64,000 nucleotides of DNA from Fistulifera solaris (lineage: Eukaryota > Bacillariophyta > Bacillariophyceae > Naviculales > Stauroneidaceae), in assembly GCA_030295235.1 (NCBI GenBank), contig AP026154.1:522197-586196 (forward strand), written 5' to 3'. Positions 12,822 to 24,624 of this stretch are shown piece by piece (the first letter of the stretch is position 1; each line of letters begins with the position of its first letter). The notes beneath the pieces are model-generated. The model was not told the origin of the DNA and searched no databases. It was given only the letters and a program-made list of their open reading frames with translations. Both the position numbers and the translations under genes were made by a program.

Positions 12822-13229
12822 GTTGAAAATTAAGGAGAATAGGATGAAATGAAGCACAATTGAGACGACAGAGTTGTTTTTGTTACCAAGTACTCTTTCG
12901 TCTCTCGTTATCTTTGCGATCGCGATGTCTTAATTCACCGCACCGGTACTACGTTGTAAATGATTTTGTAACGCTGTGACTCGCCAGTGGTATGACAACT
13001 CGTGACTCGCATTTTCGAATGGTGTTCCCTTTTCAACGAAGCAAGGTTATAGAAAAGCAACATGCAAAAGATGCAAGAACTCGGAAGCTCATCAAATAAA
13101 GGTCTTCTCAAGTCGTGCATAAGGCCAACTAATTCTCTTTCTTTTCTATAAAAGTAAGCTGGTTCCGAAAAAGATGAATTCTCGCTTTATTTGAAAGCCG
13201 TGCTGTTCCCCAACCCCTCTTCAATTACC
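12822..13229. promoter_or_regulatory. Divergent promoter region, COG6 / lipid-transfer-like gene
   Basis: A 408-bp head-to-head spacer that must hold both promoters. I see no TATA box in a convincing position and no TACGGAGTA site here. Confidence 0.4.
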
Positions 13230-16200
13230 ATGTTCTCGTCGTTGTGTACGTCGTTATCGAATCTCTACAATAATGCGACTTTTTCCATCAGTCTATCACC
13301 GCAAGCCATTCTGGCCTCCTATTTGTCGACATCACTTGCAGAGTTCTTGCAAGTGGACAGTCATCTCATTGAAACGAGTCTTTTGACCGATCAGCACGTA
13401 ACACTGCGTCAGATCAAGCTCAAACCGAGGACGGTTCGAGGCAATGGTCAGGCTTCGACTATCACTTTGACGGGGACCATTCAACAAATTGAATTTCGTT
13501 GGGAGTGGAGTACTCAAACTTATATTTCGAATGTGCGTTTGATGGTTGCGGGAGTTCATTTACAACTTTTAAAACAGGATGCTACTACGGAAGAAGTGAT
13601 AAGCGAAGCCGATGAGTATGCTATTTCTACTTCTGTACCAGAGACAAACACAGCGACTGATTGGAAAGCCGTGTACATGCGACAGATTGTAGATCATCTT
13701 TCTGTCTCTGCAACGGATGTGCAGATTACTATTGACCTTGATGACAAAGCTCTGATTGTGTTGGGTTCAGGCATTGATTTAACGACGAATGAGCAGCAGA
13801 AACAGGAGAACTTAGATGATTCAAAGTCCTTAATGCAGCAAATGTGCCTTAAGTCATTGTCAGCATACTTTGAGCGACCAAACGGAGAACAAGTTCAACT
13901 CCTGGACGCATTTGGATACTCGGCATCGGTGCATAGGGTGTCGGGTCATCGATTTGTCGATGGAATTGTGAATGGCTTGGTAGTTACTGGAAACCCGCAA
14001 GAGTCTATCCAATGGTATTTGGGTGTTTTGCAAGTGGATGGTTTACTGCAACTGCAACGGCTTTTGCGTATTGTCGAACCGGATATTGACATGAGTTTAC
14101 CAGAGGCTGACGGTAGTGACCGTGACACGTCCAGCGTCTTCAAGTTTCCTCTTCCTTTAATGTCTGTTCTTTTGGACGAAAGCATCAAACTACAATTCAC
14201 ACACGGTGCTTTGCAATACCGAACTGATGGCTCAGAGTGTATCCTCCAGCATGGAAGAATGTCGGTGGAAATGAAAGAAGAACCGTTGGCGGTCTTGAAC
14301 AATCTGACCATTGAGTTGATCAATAGCAGCGTTCTTCTGAGCAAGCCATTAGAAGACATCATTGATACCATTAATGTGAAAATTTCAATCAGCAAAGACA
14401 TGTTGGAGGCCTTTAATCGCGTTTACGTTAGTTACAGCGAAGTACTGCAATTGAATAAGAATGAGTCGAAAGCATGTATTAGTAACCCTTTCGATTCAAA
14501 CAATTCATGTTGGTCACTTGACATTCAAGGAACTACAAAACTCGAAATGGTCAGCGAGCTTGAATGGATGCAGTGGTCCATGGACAACCTCTCTGCAAGT
14601 GCAAAGTACGGAGCAAAGATACCATTTGATGCAAGCTGGAAGTGTGCTCACCTTTCATCATCGCATGGGATTATGGTTGATACCTCAATGATGGAGCTCA
14701 TGAATAATACATTTCATTTAACAGGAAGCGTGGATATCACCATAACTTCGATGGATGCAGCTACGCAATTTTCAGAGTTTGTGATGGATGCCTCTTCAAA
14801 TTACCCAAGTGACGAGACACAATCTACTGGTTTGTTGTGTAACATTATTATACCGAAGGTCAATGCGGTTGTTCTAGACTCAGACGGTGGGAGGCGAATG
14901 GAGTGCGAGAATATTGAGGTCGATGGCAATTCTTTAACAGTACGCGGGCGGAGCATTCAGATCAGCACAACTGCAAACGGAGCTTCGTCAAACTATTTTT
15001 CGTGTCACGACGTTAGCGCCGCTTTCAAGCAGATAGGAGCTACATCTACAAGTGGTCAGACCGTGAAAGTTGAGATTAAGAATATGCGCAATGTGCGGTA
15101 CCTTAGTTCTGTTCATGTCCCGTCACTATTTGCCGAGGCCACAATCGATCTATCAAACATGAATTTATTTTCCAACTTAAGGCTGAATGTTGCGGAGGCG
15201 GAACTTACTGCAGATTTCAGATCGGCAGACTGGTCAAAGCAGATTGAAAGCAATGCCCAATCAGACCCCATGCTGCTACCAGATGCAAACATATCGAAAA
15301 TCAACCTCACTTTGCACTTCATTGGTGGCGGCATCACACTCGAACATGCAAAAATTAGCCTGCCGGAGTTCCAGGGTAATGAGTCTACACGATCAGACAC
15401 GCTTTCAACTCACTACGTAAAGCATGTCAAAAACGCTTGCCATTCTTATTCACAAAAGCAAATGTAGCTGGCTTTAATGTTGGCGACTCTCTGAGTTCCG
15501 CAGTTGCCACCATGGCAGTACAGTCCTCACTTGTTGGAACGTTGGTTGGAGTAGTGGGAAAAGACGGGGTTGGGGCTGCGATTACAGCAGGAAAAGCGAC
15601 GAGGGGTGCTACAGAGAATGAAAGATACCATTTGGGAGACTTTTCAAAAGGAATAGCCACTTCTGCGAAGAATGCTTCTTTATTGAGCACAGCAGCTGCA
15701 TCATCAACCTATGCTTCTGAAAATCGAGTCCGACTCTCTTCAGCAGCTGGTACTGGAGTTGGAATGGTTGCTGGTATGGCTTTGGCTGGACCAGCAGGCT
15801 TGATTGCTGGATCCATTCTCGCAGGAAAGGCTGTCGGCAGCGCAGTCGAAAGACGATTTGGCGATCCGAAAAGAATGCCATCAACGAGTGCAACTGAGCA
15901 GGAATCAGCAAATACCTCAGAAGGGCCCCTGATTCCGGGAACAAAGTTTCCTGATGCCGCTGCACCTCAACATTCAGCAAATCGCTCAAATGCTCAATTG
16001 TTTGACCCCCATGGTTTCAATCGAGGATGGAATGCAGATACTGATGCCACAGTAGATGTGGTCAATTCTTCGCTTGACAATCATTCATTGCCTACCTCAA
16101 GCGGTGTAAGAGAAAGTGATATGATCAACACGAGTGACGCTGTTGCCGCTATCCCTGGTGAATCATCAACTACTCAAACTAATAATGGTGGAAGTTACAA

Positions 16201-16309
16201 GTTTGGCAACATCACGCGTGGTATAATTGCTCGTGGTAAAGCAGCACGGGGTGCTAGCAAAACCGAGGGTTACAAGTTCGGTGATTTCACACGTGGCTTC
16301 CTCGGATGA
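13230..16309 (+). CDS. Large protein with possible chorein/VPS13-type N-terminus and KFGDFTRG-type C-terminal repeats
   Basis: Two exons, 13230-15375 and 15468-16309, with a 92-nt intron (donor GTAATG, acceptor AATGTAG); 995 aa. Seen: the first 120 residues have hydrophobic and polar spacing with LTDQHVTLRQIKLKP and LTGTIQQIEFRWEW. This resembles the chorein_N/ATG2/VPS13 entry of bridge-like lipid transfer proteins. The middle is beta-rich without a family match I can name. The C-terminal 270 residues hold a Gly/Ala-rich hydrophobic stretch (GTGVGMVAGMALAGPAGLIAG) and three copies of a (Y)KFG(D/N)(F/I)TRG-like motif: YHLGDFSKGI, YKFGNITRGI and YKFGDFTRGF. Inferred: a membrane-contact or lipid-handling protein. 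The chorein assignment is tentative. Confidence 0.6.
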
Positions 16310-18754
16310 ACATAATTTTTGATAGATCACAAGGGGCGGCAGCGCTAATGTAAAGGGTCCCCCTCCTGGCAGCACATAGGCCATCTCAAGAAAACGTTCT
16401 CCTACCCGCACCCTAAACTAAGCATTTTGGGTCTTCAACCAACATTCTGCAATAAATTTTAGGCCTATGTGGTTGCTTTTTATTCTTTTCAAATATAATC
16501 CATTTCCCATCGGGCACTTTGTTGATAAGATTCAAGAGCTCTTGAGCTCTCGTCTATAAGAGAGGAGGTCAAAAGCCCGTATGACAAAGAGAAAGGAATC
16601 GCCGTGGAATTTGCTTCTCTTGGATGCCGACGAAGCATACTTACCGACAGAACGAGAAAAAACTCGTGCGTTCAAATGAGCAACAAATCCTTGACTTTGG
16701 CTTGTTCCATTGGCGCTGAAGTTTCTTTCCTAGGTGTCTCAATCCTGAAACAGGTTCAAGTTAAAGTGGATCACGGTTAATTTACAACAAAGTAAGCACA
16801 AAATCCCACCACGAGCAAAGGAAGTCAAGAAGCTTTACTTGAATATCAATAAGTGCACTGCCGAAAAAAGAAGAATGTAGTATTAAGTACAACGTAGTGC
16901 CTTAACTGTTGCCGACAGCAAAATCAAACGTCAAATGTTCATCTCGCAAAACTTAATGCTCAATAAAACGCTCCAAGGCTTACGGATAAAATTCTCTGTG
17001 AAAGATCGATGTCAAGCCACCGCATCGCAATTGAAGTGGCAAAAATGTTAACGGAATAGTTCATTGCCTGCATTTTTGTACTACAATATCGTTTCTGGAT
17101 ATTTAAATCAATTTTTTTATATGCAAATTTTCACGACAAAAACACATATATCGTTGGATGAAAAAGTTTATAGGTTTTGAATATTCAAATGTTAACAAGT
17201 GTTGATTTATATTCAATTTGTGTTTGTTTAATTACATGATTTAAATTCAATTTGTGTTTCTTTTATTATTACTTTTACTGAAACGTTAAAAAATAACTAA
17301 ATAATCGTTTAAATTGTCGAACAAAATTGAAATCAGCATTTTACTACAGATGTCTATTGAGGTCGTCCTATTGCGACAGACGTAAAATAGGATAGCAGTG
17401 TCTTCAAGAAGATCACAAATTCTTTCAAACAAATGCTTTGACCAGACTGTGCCAACAATTATATCATTTTCTTGTACTTTGCTGATAATTATAAAGGTTA
17501 CTATTGTCTGGATGCGCTAATGCTACCCAAGTCTTCTTATCTGTGTAAATACGGATAGCATTCTTTTACTCCTTTATTAAGCAAAATAGTGTAAGAGCCA
17601 CTCTGCGTAAAGATTTCTTGAAGTTATCTTGTCTTTTATTGTCCTCAAAATTGTGGATTGCTTCATTTTCCTTACCAAAGGAATCTAGTTTAACAATTGG
17701 AATTAAAAACTGTAAATCTTTTTCAAAGGGTTCGTCATAGTTCTTAAGTTCTCTTGTTTATAAAAAAATCATTTGATTTAAAGGATGATCCTTTTGGATC
17801 TTTTTTTCCCTTTCCACTGCTGTTCATTCTTTCGTTTAATAATTTGTTTAAATAGTGTTCATCACGTTGAAGGTTCAAAGCTTCGCAAATATTCAAACTG
17901 CTCAGCCTTTTTTACCCCGCAGGATCGCACTTAAGTGCCTTTTTTAAAAAAATGATCTACCCTCCTAATGTTCTTTTGAAATCAGCGTCAAAGATGAAGT
18001 TTATTAAAGAGAAGGCATTAGACGTAGCCGCAATGGCGTCTTTTGCGGAATTTATTGATTAAAGTCGCCGTACCATTGAAGACTACATCATTATTCGACC
18101 CATAATTTTTTTATGATGTGTTGCGAGGGACTTCCTTTTGTTTTGGACTTTCACAGATGGTTGCAAAGGCCTTCACTGGACGATTTGTAATTGAAATTAT
18201 AGGTATAGCAAAGGGTAAGGTCTACCCTCGTAATGTTCTTTTGAAATTTGCTTCTTACACAAGTTCTGCTACCCAAGAAACAAGATGACGTGAATTTCAA
18301 AGGTGGCATTAGACATATATTTATTGCGCCATTCGCGGAGTTAATAGACTAACGTCGGCGTACCATTGAAGACTACATCATCATTCGACCATTATTTTAT
18401 TTTTGATGGGTTGCGAGGGGCCTCCCTTTTGCTTTGGACTTTTACAGATGGTTGCCAAGGCCTTCACTGGACGATTTGGAATAAAAGTAATAGTTTTAGC
18501 AACGGGAACGGGGATGACAAGACGAAGTCACACTTGTGTCTTGGCCCTCTTCTTTGCTTCTAAGGTTTTGTATATCCCAAGATCCCTTATTCGGGCAATG
18601 CAATATGTTATGATTGCTATTGTCGCGCATGGGTTTGTTTACAAGCGTTACTCTTCGAGTCAGAATTTGTTATGGCTTAGCTCTTTACCGCTTAATTTTA
18701 CAGAGTAAAAGTCATCGATAAGTTCTTCCGCTTTTATTACTCTCAATAATATCA
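16310..18754. other. AT-rich gene-poor region
   Basis: About 2.4 kb without a supported gene. From about 17041 to 17340 the sequence is strikingly AT-rich; I counted roughly 20 percent G+C over 17101-17340, against a mixed base composition in the genes. 17460-17900 is also AT-rich. The right part holds a decayed tandem repeat (separate entry). The 101-codon frame at 18403-18708 lies in that repeat and is not convincing as a gene. Confidence 0.6.
17954..18510 (+). repeat. Decayed tandem duplication, unit about 265-290 bp
   Basis: Two diverged copies. Copy A starts at 17954 with TCTACCCTCCTAATGTTCTT and copy B at 18219 with TCTACCCTCGTAATGTTCTT. Further matching blocks include CGTACCATTGAAGACTACATCAT (about 18069 and 18359), GGTTGC(A/C)AAGGCCTTCACTGG (about 18160 and 18450) and GCATTAGAC. 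An indel of about 25 bp shifts the offset from 265 to 290. Origin is unknown; it could be a relic of an old mobile or noncoding element. Confidence 0.7.
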
Positions 18755-20176
18755 TTATACAGTGTTTTGTCCCAAACGCTTGCGCTCATCTATTTTCGAC
18801 AAGGTATTATTTCTGGGAGACGCTTCTATGCCGACTTCTCCACGGTTGCGAGCTGCCAATTCTTCCAAGCTCACCCCGCTGGTTTCGGGCAGCTGTGTGG
18901 AATAATACGGCAAGGATACAAAGCCGATCATGGCATACAGGAAAAAGAAACCGGATCCGCCCAGCGCTTCGTTTAAAGAAACGGCGGTAAGTGCTACCAA
19001 CCCACTGGTGCTTCGATTCACAGCAGCACAAAGTGTCATACCCGTAGCTCGTTCACTCAATCCGAGCATCTCACTTGCTACCAAAAACGTAAAAGGACCC
19101 AGTCCAAGGGAAAAACTCGCCATGACAGCACACAGCAAAAGGACGACCAAGACAGGGCTCCACGAAAAGAAGAATGCAGTGCCCAATAAAAATGTCGAAA
19201 TACAGAGCGAAAGTGCACTGCCCAACATCAATGGTCGTCGTCCAATTCGATCCACAACTCTCATGGCAATCAACTCTGGAGTCAATTTACACAGCCCGAC
19301 AAAACAATTACCCAGCAAACGCTGTGTCGGTGATGCCAGGCCCGCCTGTTCCAAAAAGTCCGCACTGTAATAAAGCACTGCTTCGGTTCCGGTGACTTGT
19401 TGCCAAAACCCCAATCCCAAGGCCAACTTCATTCCCACCGAAAGATGTGCTACATTCGATATGATTTCTCGAAAACCTGGCGTAGCCGAACTTTCATTGT
19501 CGAGCTCATCTTGAATGGAAGCAACCGTCGAAGCCGCATCTTCCGATCCCAGTTGCTCCAGTACTTGATGAGCTTCATCCGGCTGATTTTTCATGACGAG
19601 ATAGCGCGGTGATTCTGGCAAAAGAGCCAAATTATAAAGCACGAGAATCGGTAACAGAATTCCCATTCCTAGCATGACGCGCCATTTCAAATCATCCGGA
19701 ATGGGTGATAATTCTACCAAGAAGCCTACAATGTATCCCATGAGAATCCCACCATTGATGGCGACATCAAAGACAGTATTCAAAGACCCTCGTTGATCGG
19801 TTGGTGCGACCTCACTCAAAAATACTGGCGCTACTACAAACGAAACTCCTACTCCCAATCCAGTGACAATTCTCCCCAGCAGTAGAACCCAATAATCCGG
19901 AGCGAGCGCCATGAGCAGTGTACCGGCAATAAACAACCACCCACACAATTGAATGGTAGGTTTCCTGCCTTGCCCGTTTGCAAAATTGCCTCCCAATAAG
20001 GCACCCGCTGCTGCTACAAAATTTAAACTTCCCATGGCAAATTCTTTTTGTACCGAAGTCAGATTGAGTTGCGCTTGTAAGGGTTGAATTGCGGCGGCCA
20101 TGATACCGACATCGTAGCCCAGTGTGGCGGCGGTGGCTGCCGCAATGATAACTAGACGTTTCAAGTCTCGATTCAA
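18755..20176 (-). CDS. Major facilitator superfamily sugar/polyol-type transporter; 5' end unresolved
   Basis: Twelve hydrophobic segments and sugar-porter signatures are visible: NGQGRKPTIQ (loop 2-3), GRIVTGLGVGVSFVVAPVFLSEVAP with the PxFLSE block, LLPESPRYLV, GFWQQVTGTEAVLYYS, and DRIGRRPLMLGS. Inferred role: plasma-membrane or organellar uptake of a sugar, polyol or related solute, probably proton-coupled. The frame is open upstream of 20176 with no ATG before a stop near 20380; the first in-frame ATG (20101) would remove helix 1. Either a short 5' exon or a single-base indel is missing. A candidate is ATG 20357, in another frame, encoding MSREKQTPSF followed by a Ser run. Coordinates given are the certain coding part. 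Confidence 0.85.
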   Translation of the reverse strand: MNRDLKRLVIIAAATAATLGYDVGIMAAAIQPLQAQLNLTSVQKEFAMGSLNFVAAAGALLGGNFANGQGRKPTIQLCGWLFIAGTLLMALAPDYWVLLLGRIVTGLGVGVSFVVAPVFLSEVAPTDQRGSLNTVFDVAINGGILMGYIVGFLVELSPIPDDLKWRVMLGMGILLPILVLYNLALLPESPRYLVMKNQPDEAHQVLEQLGSEDAASTVASIQDELDNESSATPGFREIISNVAHLSVGMKLALGLGFWQQVTGTEAVLYYSADFLEQAGLASPTQRLLGNCFVGLCKLTPELIAMRVVDRIGRRPLMLGSALSLCISTFLLGTAFFFSWSPVLVVLLLCAVMASFSLGLGPFTFLVASEMLGLSERATGMTLCAAVNRSTSGLVALTAVSLNEALGGSGFFFLYAMIGFVSLPYYSTQLPETSGVSLEELAARNRGEVGIEASPRNNTLSKIDERKRLGQNTV

Positions 20177-20866
20177 GCCGCTTGTTGTATAGCTCGTTGT
20201 TGTTGTTACAGTCGATTCGGTATGATAGAATTCGCGTGCTGTTTTGGTCGGTATTGCTTTGTTTTCTTTGAAGAAACCATCACCGAGAGGCGATATCTTC
20301 TCCGAAACTGGAGGAGGAGGAGGAGGCGAAGGAGGGAGTTTGTTTTTCCCTGGACATCGTCCTGTCCTAACAAGTTGTGTTTTTCACTTTTCGATAACAT
20401 GAAAATGAATGATTTCAGCTTGCTTTTGCCTATTCAATTTGACAGTTACTACAGTCAGGCAAAGTAAAGAATGAATGGAAGTTACACAAGTTGGTTTTAC
20501 GTTTCTTTTCCGAAAAGTCACATTCCTCTAGTTCCTAGTTACTTTGAGTCGCTTTTGTCTATCTCTGGCTTCTCATATCTCTGTCGCGTCTCTATTTTTT
20601 TTGCCATGGTCCATTTTGATTTCGATCGAAAGACAATTTTCCGTGCTTTTTCCTCCGAAGATCTTCAGTCCTGTAAAAAAACAGTCACGTGTCGCACTAA
20701 ACAGCTTCCTCGGCAAGCGACAATAATCCCATGACCACTATTCTGCACTAGCTAACCAATATCAAGTGACTAGATCTATAGGTATCATTATCCTGTTTAG
20801 AACTAGAATCCGTTCTTATCGACCAGGTCCAAGAGCAAACTACAGAAAACGCAAACCTGGCCACAA
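20177..20866. other. Intergenic region upstream of the MFS gene
   Basis: About 690 bp. Its left part probably includes the missing 5' exon of the MFS gene: a (CCT)n/Pro-Ser-coding run lies at about 20312-20326. No other gene is supported. Confidence 0.4.
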
Positions 20867-22157
20867 TTAGGGCAACACGCATTGCGAGAAATACTCAGTT
20901 TTCTTCTCGCAGACCAATCCGGCGCAGCATGCTTTCTGGATGCAGTTCTGGAAACGCGGAACGCAATTCGTACCAACGGGATCAGTGACCGGAGCTTTCA
21001 CAGGAGAGACAACTGGAGGCTTGACAGGGGGAAGGAACTGGGACTTTCACAGGGGTAACGACCGGTGCTTTCGCAGGAGCTGAAACGGGAGCCTTAACAG
21101 GAGCCGCAACGGGAGCCTTAACAGGAGAAGCAGCGGGAGGGCTACCGGAACCATCCAACACCGAAACTAATGCAACAAAAGTGACCGATTGTGTGAGGCA
21201 CGACACATTGACTTAATTCCGTCATACTTTGTATCTTCGTGCACTTACTTTCGGCACAATTCCAGAACTGTTCCGGTTTTCCCAGACCATCTTTGGAGTA
21301 AGGAAGCGTGCATTGCGCCCTTTTAAGATCGCTACGGACAGGATCGTACGAAACGTTGGTAAAATACTCTTTATATCCGGGAGGAAGGCAGCTGAAAAAA
21401 TCGATGAGTTGCGAAGCAACAGAAAAATGTCGAGCAATAAATTGGACAATAAATCGCTCATTTAATGTCCGTGTCTGTACTTACGAGTTGGACGTCACGT
21501 AACGCCACTATGACATCAAAAGTGTTTGGTGAATCATCATCGTGACAAATTGATACGGTGAGTGAGAAATCCTATGCCAACCAGATTCGGGCTTGATTCG
21601 CTATAAATACTGCTTACCTGAAGAAGCACTTGGTCGCCAACCAAATTGTTTGGCAAACGAAACTTCATGGTATAAGTCTCATAACGCTCAGCGAGGTATC
21701 CTCGATCTGGGTACTTCGGATCCTTTGGCATGTCGTAATCCACATCCTCCATAAACTCCAAGGGATACGAATCCAAACAAGCTTGCGTCGACTGACGACC
21801 CTTGGGGCAAGCGCGGAGCTCAATATGTCCCCAGTGATACGCCCAAACACCCGTACTCACTGTAATAACTTGCCCGCGCTGATACGTGGCTTGCGGCTTC
21901 CAAGGCATGGGGTTTCCGGTCGAGTCGACCCAAGCATCGTAATCTTTTTCGTCAACATAACCGCACACGCCGTTGTTGCGATTCAAGCATTGCCAACAAT
22001 ACTCCTTCACAGGGACACCCGACTTCTCACCATTCGTTCCTTCTTGACGAGCCACCTCGTTTCGACTGCGCGGCAAGAGGAGACTGCCGTGCGCCTCGAC
22101 GCTGCTTGGCATCCAAGTCGTCAGCGCAAACGCGATGGAAATGAGAAAGCGAAACAT
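20867..22157 (-). CDS. Secreted chitin-binding-4 / AA15-like lytic polysaccharide monooxygenase with linker and Cys-rich tail; one frame break
   Basis: Four exons on the minus strand: 22157-21618, a 23-nt microexon 21507-21485, 21391-21249, and 21166 onward. Seen: a signal peptide ending SSVEA directly before HGSLLLPRSRN, so His1 of the mature protein can form the copper histidine brace. The second brace His is in WAYHWGHIELRACP. Conserved WRYVTSNSC (across the microexon), PPGYKEYF and EQFWNCAE follow. Next come SPVKAPVAAPVKAPV-type Pro/Ala/Val repeats. The frame as given stops at 20982. Removing one base from the G5 run at 21027-21031 continues the PVKPPV repeats into a Cys-rich module ending at 20867 (NCVPRFQNC...KACCAGLVCEKK...QC), which resembles small carbohydrate-binding modules. 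Likely oxidises chitin or another insoluble polysaccharide outside the cell. Confidence 0.85.
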
Positions 22158-23022
22158 AGCTCTACTCTTGTATTTGTGTATCTCGAGAGTTGAAAATTGT
22201 GAGTGTGCCATGTTGAAACGTTTCAATGTCGGCCAGTCCTGAGAAACGACGTTGAAGCATTCCAGAGGAATTTGACATGGCAAATAAATCGCCTTCCTCT
22301 AAGAAAAGACGCTTTAACAGGGTCGGACTCTATTCAAACTTCTTCGTGCATAGCGTCGACTTACAGCGGCGACAGGATTGTAAAATCCTTCAATCCTTGA
22401 TACGACTAGAGGCACATAGGCAATATTTTCCCTTGTCCGAACTTCTTTAAGTAGAATGAATTGTCAAGCTCTTGTTGGATTGATATTTCCTATTCGGCGA
22501 ACATTGTTTATGCGGACCGACGAATCCATCACGCATTAGGTATTTGTATCAATCGGAAATGCGGCAAAAATAATATAAGCTTAAACAGAAACCAGAACGG
22601 GCTTATAGGAAGACAAAATGTGAGGGCACTGATAGTGCCGCATTTTGTCAGAATGATCCATTTGCATCAGCGATTCGTTTCATCATTATAAAGATAATCT
22701 TCACTTGCTTTGAAGCAAGAGACGAATAGTAGAAATGAATAATGAAGGCACGTCGTTAGCGCAGAACGCTGAACTTTCATTTGTTCACAAACTATTTTTC
22801 AAAGTCGCACAGCCAGTGTCAGCTCGAGTGTCATCAGTCACACCGGTGAAAAGCCGCTCTAGCACTGGGATTTGAACCAGTCCGCAAGTTTGTTCTTGTC
22901 GTTCGAAAATGCAGACTAATCTAGCTAACATTTATCCATTTATCATGTAAATGTAAATAGTTTCCTAGAAGTTAGACTTCATGACCTTTTTCATTTTCAA
23001 CACTAGACATGACTTGTTTTAT
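22158..23022. other. Intergenic region, no supported gene
   Basis: 865 bp with scattered short ORFs. A pol III B-box-like stretch near 22865 on the minus strand (GGTTCAAATCC) lacks matching T- and acceptor-stem partners, so no tRNA is called. Confidence 0.45.
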
Positions 23023-24624
23023 TCAAACAATCACACCGGGCCGTGTACTACTGTACGCTCCCAACGTGGCTTCAATGCCCCTCGTTTCAATGAGATGCAT
23101 AGCTTTGGCAAATGCTTCCTTCATCAACGGATGCTGTCCCGTCTCACCGTATATATCCGTCATATCGAGCCAGCATTGAGGATTCTTCTTGGCGGCCAAC
23201 GCGGTTTGGTGCAGCCGATCCCAATGGGGATCATGAGGAGCCAAAATCGAGCCCGCCTCGGTCGTGCCTTGACAGTATCGACACCACATGGCACTCACGA
23301 TCGCCAAACCGTCAACACTACGGCCAGCTTTTAAATTGTCCTTCAAAACAGGAATCACAAACTTGGGTTGTCGACTGCTGCCATCGTAGGCGTTGCGATG
23401 AATCGTATCGTTCATGGTGGGATTCGAGAACCGTCCAGCAATGATTTTCCAATAATCTGCCAAGTTCGTCTCGGGTACCGGTCCTACTGTGGGAATAATC
23501 TCGTTCACTTCGAGTGCATCCAAGAAGGCCCGAATCGGCGCGTGTTCCATAGCGTCGTGCACATACTTCACGCCCAGCAGAGCACTGGGATACACCAGAC
23601 TGGCGTGTCCACCATTCAAAATGCGGATTTTCATATTTTCAAATGGATGGACGTCTTCCACAAATTGCACCCCGACTTGATCCAAGTCGGGTCGCCCGTT
23701 CGAGAACTTGTCTTCCAAAACCCACTGTCGGAAGGGCTCACAAAAGACGGGAAATGCATCTTCGACACCAAATTGGTCTATCAAATAGTCGCGCTCGAGA
23801 TCGGATGTAGCGGGTGTGATACGGTCTACCATACTGTTGGGAAACTGAACATTCTCTTCGATCCAGTCCGCCATGTACGGATCCGTCATGCGTGCCATAC
23901 CGAGCGTCACCTCTTTGCAAACGTGTCCATTTTCGGGGACATTGTCACACGACATGATCGTAAAGGGAGCTACTGCTGACTCTTTGCGTTTCTGAAGGGC
24001 TTGTATCATAATTCCGAAGATGGTGGAAGGATGATCCGGATTTTCGAGATCTTTCACAATGTGATGGTTATTCGGATCGAACTTTCCCGTGTTGGGGTTC
24101 AAAAGTATCCACTCTCGGTGACAGTCAAACTAGCGATTTTGATATTGGGATTCAAAAAGCTCGTTTGAGAGGCGTATGCGTGTAAAGGTCGACCGGACAA
24201 AAGTCCACCATACTCCCAATCACCCGTGCTTCCGCCGTATCTCCATCTCGTTCGACCAACACCTGTAACCAATCTTGCGTTTCCAACATGTCTCGTTTGT
24301 CCACATCAAAAGACATGACTCCTCCACCCAGAATGCCCCAATTGTGCTGCGATGCATCCTTGTCGAGCAAGTCGTCCATGTACGTCGCCATGTGCGCACG
24401 GTGAAAGTTACCGAGTCCCACCTGTGATCAGAGAAAGAAAGGAGAGATTCAGTGAAATGGAGCGTTCGCGAACGACTCGTTCGTTGCAAGTGACTTACAT
24501 GCAATATTCCTGGAGTTACCTTAGCACGATTGTACGAAGGGATTCGAATCGAACTACCCAAAGATTTCAAAGCAGCATCGGAAAGACGCCAAGTAGAAGA
24601 GCGCTGTAGCTGAACGGCGGCCAT
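23023..24624 (-). CDS. Mannitol 2-dehydrogenase / fructuronate reductase family polyol dehydrogenase; two frame breaks
   Basis: Exon 1 is 24624-24499 and exon 2 is 24421-23023, separated by a 77-nt intron (GTAAGT...TCACAG). Seen: VGLGNFHRAHMA, the Rossmann-type dinucleotide entry of the family, with GILGGGVMSFD. Then SLTVTESGYF, EKTIM-like TIMSCDNVPENG, the FPNSMVDRITP block, and the catalytic/family signature KIRILNGGHASLVYP. Reaction inferred: NAD(P)-linked oxidation of mannitol (or a related polyol) to fructose. The coding text is continuous, but the frame slips twice within 60 bp: A5 at 24154-24158 and A4 at 24101-24104 each appear one base short. With them restored, LNPNIKIASLTVTESGYFLN reads through. 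About 530 residues, normal for the family. Confidence 0.88.

Noticed and set aside
15376-15467. Alternative intron using GTAAAG at 15417
   Set aside because: It would leave the joined frame out of register; the GTAATG donor at 15376 keeps a continuous frame.
22855-22935. Possible minus-strand tRNA with B-box-like GGTTCAAATCC
   Set aside because: The T-stem is one base out of register and no 5' acceptor partner for the 3' strand exists upstream; no cloverleaf forms.
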